Notes under the pieces: model-generated | Databases searched by the model: none | Told to the model about the DNA's origin: nothing | The model's input: the letters and a program-made list of their open reading frames with translations, nothing else | Assembly: GCF_003634045.1 (NCBI RefSeq) | Contig: NZ_RBIM01000006.1 | Coordinates: 1 to 64,000, forward strand | Source of the DNA: Maricaulis maris | Lineage (GTDB): Bacteria; Pseudomonadota; Alphaproteobacteria; Caulobacterales; Maricaulaceae | DNA: 64,000 nt | Direction: 5' to 3' | In this document: positions 49,574 through 56,121 of the stretch, piece after piece | Position numbering within the stretch: the first letter of the stretch is position 1 | Layout: the number at the start of each line of letters is the position of its first letter | Position numbers and translations under genes: made by a program

Positions 49574-50178
49574 CCGCGAGCCCGCAGCGCCGCCCCCATT
49601 GCGCCAACATCGGCGACCAGGGCCTCGGCGGCATCTCCGGCGCCGACCTTGTCGGAGCCGCTTTTCCGGTCCGGCCCCTGTTCGAGGATTTCAACCAGAT
49701 TGCGCCGGGCCCGGTTGGTCCGGCTTTTCACCGTCCCGACCGCACAGCCGCAGATTTCCGCCGCTTCCTCATAGGAATAGCCGCCGGCACCGACCAGCAT
49801 CAGGGCTTCGCGCTGATCATCGGACAGCTGGGTCAGCGCCCGCCGAACCTCGTCGAGCTCCATAAGCACGTCCAGATCGAGCGCGCTGGGCAGGGTCCGC
49901 TTGGCCTTTTCCTCATCCAAGGCAACCTGGCGCCAAGAGCGTCGTTTTTCCGAATAGAAGAGATTGCGGATAATGGTCAGCGCCCAGGCGCGGAAATTCG
50001 TACCGGCGCGAAACTGGCCGCGCTTGGCCCAGGCCCGCAACATGCCTTCCTGGGCGAGATCGTCAGCCGCTGCCGGATCACGAGCGAGACCGCGCGAAAA
50101 GGCACGCATCTGCGGGATCGCGTCCTGCAGCAATTGCTTGAACTCATCGTCCGGCACCGTGGTGGAGTCATGACTCAT
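49570..50178 (-). CDS. ecfG: EcfG-type ECF sigma factor (general stress response)
   Basis: The protein is 202 residues and begins MSHDSTTVPDDEFKQLLQ. Region 2 has DDLAQEGMLRAWAKRGQFRAGTNFRAW followed by LTIIRNLFYSEKRR. Region 4 has LTQLSDDQREALMLVGAGG, YSYEEAAEICGCAVGTVKSR and TNRARRNL. This sequence class, together with NepR and PhyR, identifies EcfG (SigT in Caulobacter). It directs transcription from GGAAC-N16-CGTT promoters, several of which lie here. Its start overlaps the nepR stop by 11 bp, so the upstream in-frame extension is rejected. Confidence 0.92.
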   Translation of the reverse strand: MSHDSTTVPDDEFKQLLQDAIPQMRAFSRGLARDPAAADDLAQEGMLRAWAKRGQFRAGTNFRAWALTIIRNLFYSEKRRSWRQVALDEEKAKRTLPSALDLDVLMELDEVRRALTQLSDDQREALMLVGAGGYSYEEAAEICGCAVGTVKSRTNRARRNLVEILEQGPDRKSGSDKVGAGDAAEALVADVGAMGAALRARG

Positions 50179-50380
50179 CAGTCGTCCCTCCCGTGTCAGT
50201 GGCCAAGCCCGTTGAACCATCAAGCTGATCGAGCAGGCTGGCGAACCGGTCCGGAACCCCCTCCTCCACGACATCGGCGTAGAGCTGGCGCAATTGTCGG
50301 CCGAGCAAGTCTTCGCGCACCCGCTCGATGGCAAGTTCGCTGAGCTCGGTCGGGTCGTGTTCCGGTGGTGAGTTGGACAT
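50168..50380 (-). CDS. nepR: Anti-sigma factor NepR
   Basis: The protein is 70 residues and begins MSNSPPEHDPTELSELAIERVR. The NepR core is LLGRQLRQLYADVVEEGVPDRFASLLDQL, whose two helices bind sigma regions 2 and 4. Under stress phosphorylated PhyR captures NepR and frees the sigma factor. It overlaps the start of ecfG, is divergent from phyR and is preceded by an EcfG promoter. Confidence 0.93.
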   Translation of the reverse strand: MSNSPPEHDPTELSELAIERVREDLLGRQLRQLYADVVEEGVPDRFASLLDQLDGSTGLATDTGGTTDES

Positions 50381-50429
50381 GGCAATTCCTGCTGTCTTGG
50401 CAATGAAAACCGGCTGCGTGCCCTCAAAC

Positions 50430-50454
50430 AACGTCTTGGCCGACAAATGGTTCC
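50430..50454 (-). promoter_or_regulatory. EcfG-type promoter for nepR-ecfG-phyK
   Basis: On the minus strand GGAAC (50454-50450) and CGTT (50433-50430) have 16 bases between them, 50 bp before nepR. It gives positive autoregulation of the sigma factor operon. Confidence 0.85.
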
Positions 50455-50473
50455 CGTCTTTGTATACGACAAT

Positions 50474-50498
50474 GGAACCAGGCGCCGATCCGTGCGTT
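50474..50498 (+). promoter_or_regulatory. EcfG-type promoter for phyR
   Basis: GGAAC (50474-50478) and CGTT (50495-50498) are separated by 16 bases, 33 bp before the phyR ATG. It is back-to-back with the nepR promoter. Confidence 0.85.
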
Positions 50499-50531
50499 TC
50501 TACGCGATGGAGTCTATGTGTGGGAGCCACA

Positions 50532-51338
50532 ATGTCCAACGCCGAACTGATCCGACCGCATATTCCGCTGCTGCGCCGCTATGCCCGCATCCTGTCTGGA
50601 TCGCAGGCGGTCGGCGATGCCTATGTATCCGGCGCGCTCGAGGCGCTGATCTCCGGCAAGCTGTCACTTCGCGCCGACCTGCCGGCGCGCGTCGCCTGCT
50701 ACAAGCTTTTCCAAGACAGCCTGCCGCTGCAACGCGGCCGGCTCGAAGTCCTGCCCGGACGCCCGGGCGATGTCGGTACGCCGAGCCAGCTTGATACGGT
50801 GTCCGCGGAAGCGCGACAGGCCTTGTTGTTGAGCGCCGTCGAGGAGTTTTCGCGGCGCGATATCGGTCTCATCCTCGACATTGCCTTCCCGCGTGTCGAT
50901 ACGCTGCTCGCCGAGGCCCATGCCAGCCTGCGCGCCGGCCTGGCCAGCGAGATCCTGATTATCGAGGACGAGCCGATCATCGCGCTCGATCTCAAGACCA
51001 TCATCGAGTCCGATGGCCACACCCACACCGGCATCGCGCGCACCCGCGACGAAGCCGTAGCGCTCGCCGCCGGGACCCGGCCACAGCTTATCCTGGCCGA
51101 TATCCGTCTCGCCGACGGTAGTTCCGGGGTTGATGCCGTGCAGGATATTCTGACCGAGTTCGAAGTACCGGTGATCTTCATCACCGCCTATCCGGAAACC
51201 CTTCTCACCGGCGAACGCCCGGAGCCGACCTATCTGATCACCAAGCCTTTCATGCCGGAAACCGTGCTGGCGACCATCTCCCAAGCCCTCTTCCTCGCCA
51301 AGCGCGAGCGGCAATCCGAACCGGCCGCCGCGGGCTGA
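50532..51338 (+). CDS. phyR: PhyR, response regulator with sigma-like domain
   Basis: The protein is 268 residues. The N-terminal sigma-like domain (1-135) mimics EcfG but lacks DNA-binding function. The receiver domain (about 140-262) has the acidic pocket IIEDEP, the phosphoacceptor Asp190 in ILADIRLADG, the Thr/Ala region FITAYPE and Lys238 in LITKPF. It is the central partner switch of the general stress response. The start at 50532 has a weak GGGAGCC ribosome site. A strong terminator follows at 51371. Confidence 0.94.
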   Translation: MSNAELIRPHIPLLRRYARILSGSQAVGDAYVSGALEALISGKLSLRADLPARVACYKLFQDSLPLQRGRLEVLPGRPGDVGTPSQLDTVSAEARQALLLSAVEEFSRRDIGLILDIAFPRVDTLLAEAHASLRAGLASEILIIEDEPIIALDLKTIIESDGHTHTGIARTRDEAVALAAGTRPQLILADIRLADGSSGVDAVQDILTEFEVPVIFITAYPETLLTGERPEPTYLITKPFMPETVLATISQALFLAKRERQSEPAAAG

Positions 51339-51370
51339 TCGCCACAGGCCAGCGTCGCCAAAAACGTCAA

Positions 51371-51397
51371 AGCCTCGCCAACCGGCGAGGCTTTTTC
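51371..51397 (+). terminator. Intrinsic terminator of phyR
   Basis: AGCCTCGCC-AACC-GGCGAGGCT is followed by five T residues, with a perfect nine-base stem. Confidence 0.9.
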
Positions 51398-51419
51398 CTG
51401 TCTGATATTCGACCCGTCA

Positions 51420-51599
51420 TCAATAAGGTCGGCGACCCGACGCGTTATGACGGTTGCCCAGCGCGGCCAGAGCGGCCAGCACCAGGCACAGCGCTGCCAA
51501 TATCCACAAGACGGGGGTGAGTGGACGCGCCGGCTCGACCATGGCGATCAGACTCGCCGCGGCAGCCAAGAGGGTGAAGAGTGAAGACCAGACAATCAT
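51420..51599 (-). CDS. Small two-span membrane protein under an EcfG-type promoter
   Basis: The protein is 59 residues and begins MIVWSSLFTLLAAAASLIAM. Two hydrophobic spans (3-20 and 29-48) and a short basic tail are present, with a GGAGG ribosome site. An EcfG promoter (51697-51721) lies about 100 bp upstream on the same strand. Its position by phyR and this promoter make it a probable stress-induced envelope protein. The longer frame to 52346 is rejected as antisense. Confidence 0.7.
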   Translation of the reverse strand: MIVWSSLFTLLAAAASLIAMVEPARPLTPVLWILAALCLVLAALAALGNRHNASGRRPY

Positions 51600-51696
51600 G
51601 TGCGCCTCCGTTGGGAAAGGCCGGTGCCGGACGTCTCGCCGACACTGTTCGGTAACACGGTCGGGCCCGGATGAAATCTCCTGCCCTCCCCACTGC

Positions 51697-51721
51697 AACG
51701 CCGACCATCGCCGCCGGTTCC
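51697..51721 (-). promoter_or_regulatory. EcfG-type promoter for the 59-residue membrane protein
   Basis: On the minus strand GGAAC (51721-51717) and CGTT (51700-51697) have a 16-base spacer. Confidence 0.75.
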
Positions 51722-51724
51722 ACG

Positions 51725-51749
51725 GGAACCGAACCGGAGCCGGAACGTT
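51725..51749 (+). promoter_or_regulatory. Upstream rightward EcfG-type promoter
   Basis: GGAAC (51725-51729) and CGTT (51746-51749) have a 16-base spacer. There is no gene start within 180 bp, so it serves the PRC-barrel gene from a distance or makes a non-coding transcript. Confidence 0.6.
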
Positions 51750-51850
51750 TCTGTCCTGTGCGTCGGCGCGAGCTTTTCGTCGCTGCGTTCCGCCTGCTTG
51801 GCGTCGGCGCACACTGCCTGCCCTCGGACCGGAAAATGACGAGGACAGAT

Positions 51851-51875
51851 GGAACCACCCCACAGCCCGCGCGTT
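51851..51875 (+). promoter_or_regulatory. EcfG-type promoter for the PRC-barrel gene
   Basis: GGAAC (51851-51855) and CGTT (51872-51875) have a 16-base spacer, 55 bp before the start codon. Confidence 0.8.
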
Positions 51876-51930
51876 GTGTTTTCGGATGCCACGGCATTCA
51901 CGGAACGCGCACAGAGCTTCAACGGAGCCC

Positions 51931-52323
51931 ATGATGAAAACCCTCACCCTTGCCCTCGCCGCCCTTCTCACCACGCCCGCCGTCCTGGCCGATGACAGCC
52001 AGCCGGCCAACATGGAAATGCCGGCGCCCGACCATGCGCTGATCGAAGCCGATGTCTTCGGTGAAACCGGCACCATGCTTGGCCAGGTCAGCCAGGTCGA
52101 ATTGGCCGAGGACGGCACGGTTGCCGCCCTTATCGTCGAGACGTCCGGCGCCACCGATGCCGAGATTCGCCAAGTCCGCATCATTGCGGACGATTTCCGC
52201 CTCGATGATCTCGAGCTCGGCTGGCGTGTGTCGGCCAATTTTACGGCCGAAGAATTCGCTGCCCTGCCGGACTTTGTCCCGGCTGGCGATGATGCGAATG
52301 CCGAAACCGGTTCGGATTCCTGA
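51931..52323 (+). CDS. Secreted PRC-barrel domain protein
   Basis: The protein is 130 residues. A signal peptide (MMKTLTLALAALLTTPAVLA, cleavage near residue 20) precedes a PRC-barrel-like domain: LIEADVFGETGTMLGQVSQV, then EDGTVAALIVET and IIADDFRLDDLELG. PRC-barrel proteins are common in alphaproteobacterial stress regulons. It has an EcfG promoter upstream and a terminator downstream, so it is a single-gene unit. The ATG at 51934 has better ribosome spacing than that at 51931. Confidence 0.78.
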   Translation: MMKTLTLALAALLTTPAVLADDSQPANMEMPAPDHALIEADVFGETGTMLGQVSQVELAEDGTVAALIVETSGATDAEIRQVRIIADDFRLDDLELGWRVSANFTAEEFAALPDFVPAGDDANAETGSDS

Positions 52324-52350
52324 TCCGGACGGATAACGCGATCCACATCA

Positions 52351-52388
52351 AGCGGGCGTCCCGAAGCCGGGGCGCCCGCTTTTTTTTT
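52351..52388 (+). terminator. Intrinsic terminator of the PRC-barrel gene
   Basis: The arms AGCGGGCG and CGCCCGCT, with further pairing inside, are followed by eight T residues. Confidence 0.88.
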
Positions 52389-52459
52389 GCTGAGGTGGCC
52401 TTGCAGTCAGGCGGCGGGAATCAGGAAATCCTGGGACCGGACATCTGGAGACCGTAGAA

Positions 52460-53266
52460 ATGCTGGACGAACGTTTTGCAGACCGTGTTGCGGTCCGGAT
52501 CGACGACCATGTCGCGGTGGTGGCCCTGGATCGACCCGACAAGCTCAACGCGATCGATCCGGCGATGTTTGAGGGGCTTCTGTCGGCGGGCGAATTCCTG
52601 GCCGGTCGCAGCGATGTCCGGGCCGTTGTACTGACCGGTGCCGGCCGCATGTTCTGCGCCGGGCTGGATTTTGCCAGTTTTGCAGCCATGGCGGGCGAGA
52701 GCGGCACGCCCGAGCCGCTGGAAACACGCACACACGGCCTGACCAACCGACCACAACAGGCCTGCCTGCAATGGCGCGACTTGCCCGTGCCGGTGATTGC
52801 GGCCATCCAGGGCGGCGCGCTGGGGGGCGGTCTGCAGATTGCGCTGGGCGCCGATATTCGCATCGTGACACCCGATGCGCGTCTGGCGATCGCGGAAATC
52901 CGTTGGGGCCTGGTGCCTGACATGGGCGGCTGCGTCGTCCTGCCCGGCCTGATGCGCGACGACCAGATCCGCGCCCTCACCTATGGCGGTCACGACGTCT
53001 CGGGCGAGGACGCAGTTGCCCTGGGGCTGGCCACGCAATGCGCCGGGGATCCACTGGCGGTCGCTCGGTCGATGGCCGCAGGCATCGCCACCCGCAGCCC
53101 GTCAGCGATACGCGCCAGCAAGCGATTGCTGAACCTTGCCGCCAGCGCCAATCCCGCCGCTGTCTTGCTCGCAGAATCCCGAGAGCAGTCGGCCCTCATG
53201 GGCGGTCCCGACCAAACCGAAGCGGTGATGGCACAACTGGAAAAGCGCGCGCCGGTCTTCGACTAA
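52460..53266 (+). CDS. Enoyl-CoA hydratase/isomerase family protein (crotonase)
   Basis: The protein is 268 residues. The crotonase pattern is VALDRPDKLNAIDPAM, oxyanion-hole segment one GRMFCAGLDF, segment two IQGGALGGGLQIALGADIRI, and the AEIRWGLVPDMGG region where the hydratase Glu normally lies. The exact reaction cannot be told. No other fatty-acid genes are adjacent. The start at 52460 follows a loose purine-rich stretch. Confidence 0.88.
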   Translation: MLDERFADRVAVRIDDHVAVVALDRPDKLNAIDPAMFEGLLSAGEFLAGRSDVRAVVLTGAGRMFCAGLDFASFAAMAGESGTPEPLETRTHGLTNRPQQACLQWRDLPVPVIAAIQGGALGGGLQIALGADIRIVTPDARLAIAEIRWGLVPDMGGCVVLPGLMRDDQIRALTYGGHDVSGEDAVALGLATQCAGDPLAVARSMAAGIATRSPSAIRASKRLLNLAASANPAAVLLAESREQSALMGGPDQTEAVMAQLEKRAPVFD

Positions 53267-53400
53267 TCGCGGCAACGGGCAGGCGGCAGCACCGAGATCG
53301 CGAAATTCTGTCCATATCGGCGGTCGAATTGTTCCAATTTGCGCCCTAATCGCTCCGGTGAACGACACCTAGATCTCCTGGCAACACAAAGGAGATCATT

Positions 53401-53547
53401 GTGCGCTTTGTCGGACTCATTCTTTCCCTCATGATCCTCGTTGGAACCGGTTTCCTAGTTTGGCAGGATTCCGCATCCGGAAGTTCGCTGACCGTACGGG
53501 CAGCCCCGGTCGCAACACTGGCCGACGCCCCGTCACGGGACGCCTGA
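53401..53547 (+). CDS. Small single-span membrane or secreted protein (48 residues)
   Basis: A short frame from a GTG with an excellent AAAGGAG site encodes MRFVGLILSLMILVGTGFLV and then a soluble 28-residue tail. It is followed 14 bp later by the GNAT gene, with an intervening GGAGA site, so the two are probably co-transcribed. No family is recognised. Confidence 0.6.
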   Translation: MRFVGLILSLMILVGTGFLVWQDSASGSSLTVRAAPVATLADAPSRDA

Positions 53548-53561
53548 GCAGGAGACATCCC

Positions 53562-53858
53562 ATGACAATCCGTTTCAGCCACGAAGAAAGCGGCTCGAAA
53601 GGTCGCTATGTCGCTCATGTCGAAGGACAGGCGGACAGCGGCGAGATGACCTATTCACGCCTGTCGGCGAACCGGATCATCGTCGACCATACCGGCGTTC
53701 CGGACAGTTTGCGCGGCATGGGCGTCGGCAGTGCCCTGGCCCATCACATCGTGGCAGAGGCCCGCGCCAAGGGATTCACCATTGTGCCGCTCTGCCCCTT
53801 CCTGAAAGCACAGGCCGACCGACATCCCGACTGGGCCGACGTCATCAAGGGCCTGTGA
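53562..53858 (+). CDS. Small GNAT-like acetyltransferase (YjdJ/COG2388 type)
   Basis: The protein is 98 residues. The pattern is GEMTYSRLSANRIIVDHTGVPDSLRGMGVGSALAHHIVAEARAKGFTIVPLCPFLK (residues 27-82), with the CoA-binding RGMGVGSAL and the typical late CPF. Such mini-GNAT proteins are widespread with no established substrate. A GGAGA site precedes the ATG. Confidence 0.85.
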   Translation: MTIRFSHEESGSKGRYVAHVEGQADSGEMTYSRLSANRIIVDHTGVPDSLRGMGVGSALAHHIVAEARAKGFTIVPLCPFLKAQADRHPDWADVIKGL

Positions 53859-53877
53859 CCGTCACAATCAGATCGCG

Positions 53878-54537
53878 CTAATCCTCTGCCCATTGCCGCA
53901 ACAGGTTGGCCTTCGTCTTCAGGACGAGATCGAGTTCGCGGGTCTTGCCGTACTGCTCGAATAACCGCGTCGCAACTTGGTCAAGGTCAAACAGGACTTC
54001 GCGCTGATCGGGGCGGCGCACCAGGCTGCGGACCCACCCGACCACCGCCAGACGCTCGCCGCGCGTCACGGTGGCAACATGGTGGATCGCGGTGGTGGCG
54101 TAAACAATGGCATCACCGGCCGCCAGCTTGATTTCGGTCTCGCCATCCGTGCCGTCCATGACCAGCGCACCACCATCATAATCTAGGGGGTCACTGAGGA
54201 AGAGGGTGAAGGAAAGGTCGGCCCGGCGCCCGCCCATTAGGGCGTCATCGACATGGGGCCCGTATTCCATCCCCGGCAGATAGCGTGACACCAAGATACG
54301 CGACAGCGTTTTGGGGCGTGCAAAACTGACAAAGCCGGCATGGGCCATCAAGGCCTTGCGGACTTCAGTGCGGACCGTGTCGATATGGGCACCGGTCTCC
54401 AATTGCTCGTTCGACTTGACCACCCGGGCGACGGCGCCAGCGGTCTTACCACCATCGGAAAACGCGCCCCCTTCAATGACCTTGCGTAGGTGTTCGACCT
54501 GTTCGGGCGGACAGACATTTTGCAGATGTATGAGCAT
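53878..54537 (-). CDS. PiuC/YbiX-type Fe(II)- and 2-oxoglutarate-dependent dioxygenase
   Basis: The protein is 219 residues and begins MLIHLQNVCPPEQVEHLR. It has the PKHD family pattern: SRYLPGMEYGPHVDDALMG with the His-x-Asp pair, DLSFTLFLSDPLDYDGGALVM, then AIHHVATVTRGERLAVVGWVRSLVR with the distal His and 2-oxoglutarate Arg. PiuC proteins usually sit near TonB-dependent siderophore receptors and are iron-regulated. A TonB receptor lies 5 kb away but not adjacent. The ATG at 54537 is preferred over the TTG at 54543. The divergent gap carries an imperfect dyad. Confidence 0.88.
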   Translation of the reverse strand: MLIHLQNVCPPEQVEHLRKVIEGGAFSDGGKTAGAVARVVKSNEQLETGAHIDTVRTEVRKALMAHAGFVSFARPKTLSRILVSRYLPGMEYGPHVDDALMGGRRADLSFTLFLSDPLDYDGGALVMDGTDGETEIKLAAGDAIVYATTAIHHVATVTRGERLAVVGWVRSLVRRPDQREVLFDLDQVATRLFEQYGKTRELDLVLKTKANLLRQWAED

Positions 54538-54630
54538 GGACAAACCTGCGACTAATTGTCATTTGCTTGAAAACCGGATAGGCGTTTATCGCATTGATAT
54601 GAGCGAAAGCCATCCGTGAAAGGGAGTTCC

Positions 54631-55491
54631 ATGGGTATCAAGCGTCGCACGCGCATCTGGACATCTGTCGGCACCGCCGCCCTGCTGGGAGGGTTGACCG
54701 GCTGCAGTGACCCGGCGGACGCGCCACCCAGCCCGGATACCCACACGGAAGCCGCCGCAATGCCGGCCACCGCACCAGGTTTTTCCGAAGGTGAAGGGGA
54801 AGGTGGCGAGGGCGGCGCGTCAGGCGGTGAGTTCGGCATTGATCCCGTCGAGGCCGAGACCAACCCAGTCATTTACCTCACCGCGCTGGAAGTCATGCGC
54901 GCTCACTATCTCGCCGGCATCGACGCTTTCCAGGCCGGCGAGCGGACGGCGGGCGCGGAAATGTTCGCCCACCCGATCTCGGAGATCTATATCGATTTCG
55001 AACCGGTTCTGGAGAGCCGTGGGGCGCCCCTGTTCGGCGATACCATGACGGACGCATCGGTCGCCCCCTATGGCGGTGAGAGCGATGAAGCGATAGCCGC
55101 CCGGGTCGCCGATGTGGTGGCCGCAATCGACGCTGCCTCAACCTTCGCGCCGCGCAACCAGCTCTCGCCGGCCGGTGTCCATGCCCGCGTGCTGACCGAC
55201 CTGATCGAGCGCGCAGCCCTGCAGTATGAAGTCCTGGCAAGCCAGCCGGACGCGCACGAACCCTATCTGGACGGTTATGGCTTTGCCCGCGCCGCGCAGC
55301 GTTATGCCGGCAATCATCTGGAACAAATCGCGGAAGGCGATCCCGACCTCGCGCTGCAGCTCGGCCGCGCCATTGCTGCAATCACGGCCGCCTTCCCGAC
55401 CGCAACGCGACCCGCGACGCTGTCCGGCGACAGCCAGAGCTTGCTGGCACTTGCCGCCAATGCCCGGGCCGGCGCCGACGCCCTGCGCTGA
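54631..55491 (+). CDS. Lipoprotein of unknown function
   Basis: The protein is 286 residues. A lipoprotein signal peptide ends in GGLTGC (Cys near 24), followed by a Pro/Ala/Gly/Glu linker and then a helical domain (LTALEVMRAHYLAGIDAFQAGERTAGAEMFAHPISEIYIDFEPVLE, residues 86-131) that continues in helices to the end. It is divergent from the PiuC-like gene. I do not recognise a family; the helical His-containing domain faintly recalls imelysin-type proteins but lacks a clear signature. The ATG at 54631 has an AGGGAG site. Confidence 0.65.
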   Translation: MGIKRRTRIWTSVGTAALLGGLTGCSDPADAPPSPDTHTEAAAMPATAPGFSEGEGEGGEGGASGGEFGIDPVEAETNPVIYLTALEVMRAHYLAGIDAFQAGERTAGAEMFAHPISEIYIDFEPVLESRGAPLFGDTMTDASVAPYGGESDEAIAARVADVVAAIDAASTFAPRNQLSPAGVHARVLTDLIERAALQYEVLASQPDAHEPYLDGYGFARAAQRYAGNHLEQIAEGDPDLALQLGRAIAAITAAFPTATRPATLSGDSQSLLALAANARAGADALR

Positions 55492-55728
55492 CATCCCGCC
55501 TTTGCGTGTGACGACGGACACGCGCGCGGCCCAACGATTTTGCGATGATCATTCAAGCAACCTCCCTCACCCCGTGAGGGGGGTTGAAAGTCTTGGAGGA
55601 ACAAAATGCTGGCATGGGCAGCCCGCATAACTTTAGGCAATCCATGACGGCGGAATCGACGAACAAATTCGGGTTGCTTGGCGTTTTGATGCAGAATTCG
55701 ACGTCCAGGCGCACACGGAGCGAAACAG
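55492..55728. other. 237-bp leader region before the ETR1-like gene
   Basis: There is no long gene. A small CCTCAC/GTGAGG inverted repeat lies near 55563-55580. It is followed by a well-placed GGAGG and a 13-codon frame at 55605 (MLAWAARITLGNP) ending about 80 bp before the next gene. This could be a leader peptide or chance. Confidence 0.4.
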
Positions 55729-56112
55729 ATGGGCTATTTCGACATCAATAATTTCATGCCCCACGGGATGTGTTTCCTCTGGCGACCAGAATTGGTCGGC
55801 ATGCATGTCATCGCCGATCTCGCCATTGCGCTCGCTTACTTCTCCATTCCGATCACCATCATGATTTTCCTGCGCCGGCTGGAACGTACCCCGCCCTTTC
55901 GCTGGGCGTTCATCATGTTCGGAATTTTCATTTTGTTCTGCGGCATCAATCACGTGATGAATATCATCGTGCTCTGGTACCCGCTTTACTACATCGAGGC
56001 CGTGCTCAAACTCTTCACGGCGGCAGCCTCGGTTGCCACGGCCGTCCTGATGTTGCCGCTCGTCCCGGTCTTGCTTGACCGGTTCACCCGACTTTCAGAC
56101 GCAGAAGGATAG
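55729..56112 (+). CDS. Stand-alone ethylene-receptor-like (ETR1-type) membrane sensor domain
   Basis: The protein is 127 residues with three membrane spans (about 25-48, 57-80, 88-115). It follows the plant ETR1 N-terminal domain closely: Asp30 in ADLAIALAYFSIP, aromatic and basic residues in FLRRLERTPPFRWAF, and the copper ligands Cys71 and His75 in ILFCGINHVMN. In plants and cyanobacteria this domain binds Cu(I) and ethylene and is normally fused to a histidine kinase. Here it ends after the third span, and the kinase is encoded separately 10 bp downstream. Ligand binding is inferred. Confidence 0.85.
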   Translation: MGYFDINNFMPHGMCFLWRPELVGMHVIADLAIALAYFSIPITIMIFLRRLERTPPFRWAFIMFGIFILFCGINHVMNIIVLWYPLYYIEAVLKLFTAAASVATAVLMLPLVPVLLDRFTRLSDAEG

Positions 56113-56121
56113 TCTCCAGCA

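Larger units (their letters stand above)
51600..51930. other. 331-bp non-coding region with three EcfG-type promoters
   Basis: There is no convincing gene. It holds a leftward promoter at 51697-51721, a rightward one at 51725-51749 only four bases away, and a second rightward one at 51851-51875 before the PRC-barrel gene. A short rightward frame from 51671 has no ribosome site and atypical composition. The about 100 bp between the two rightward promoters could be an untranslated leader or a small RNA. Confidence 0.6.

Noticed and set aside
51671-51934. 87-codon rightward frame between EcfG promoters
   Set aside because: No ribosome site, overlap with three promoter motifs, and no coherent protein pattern.
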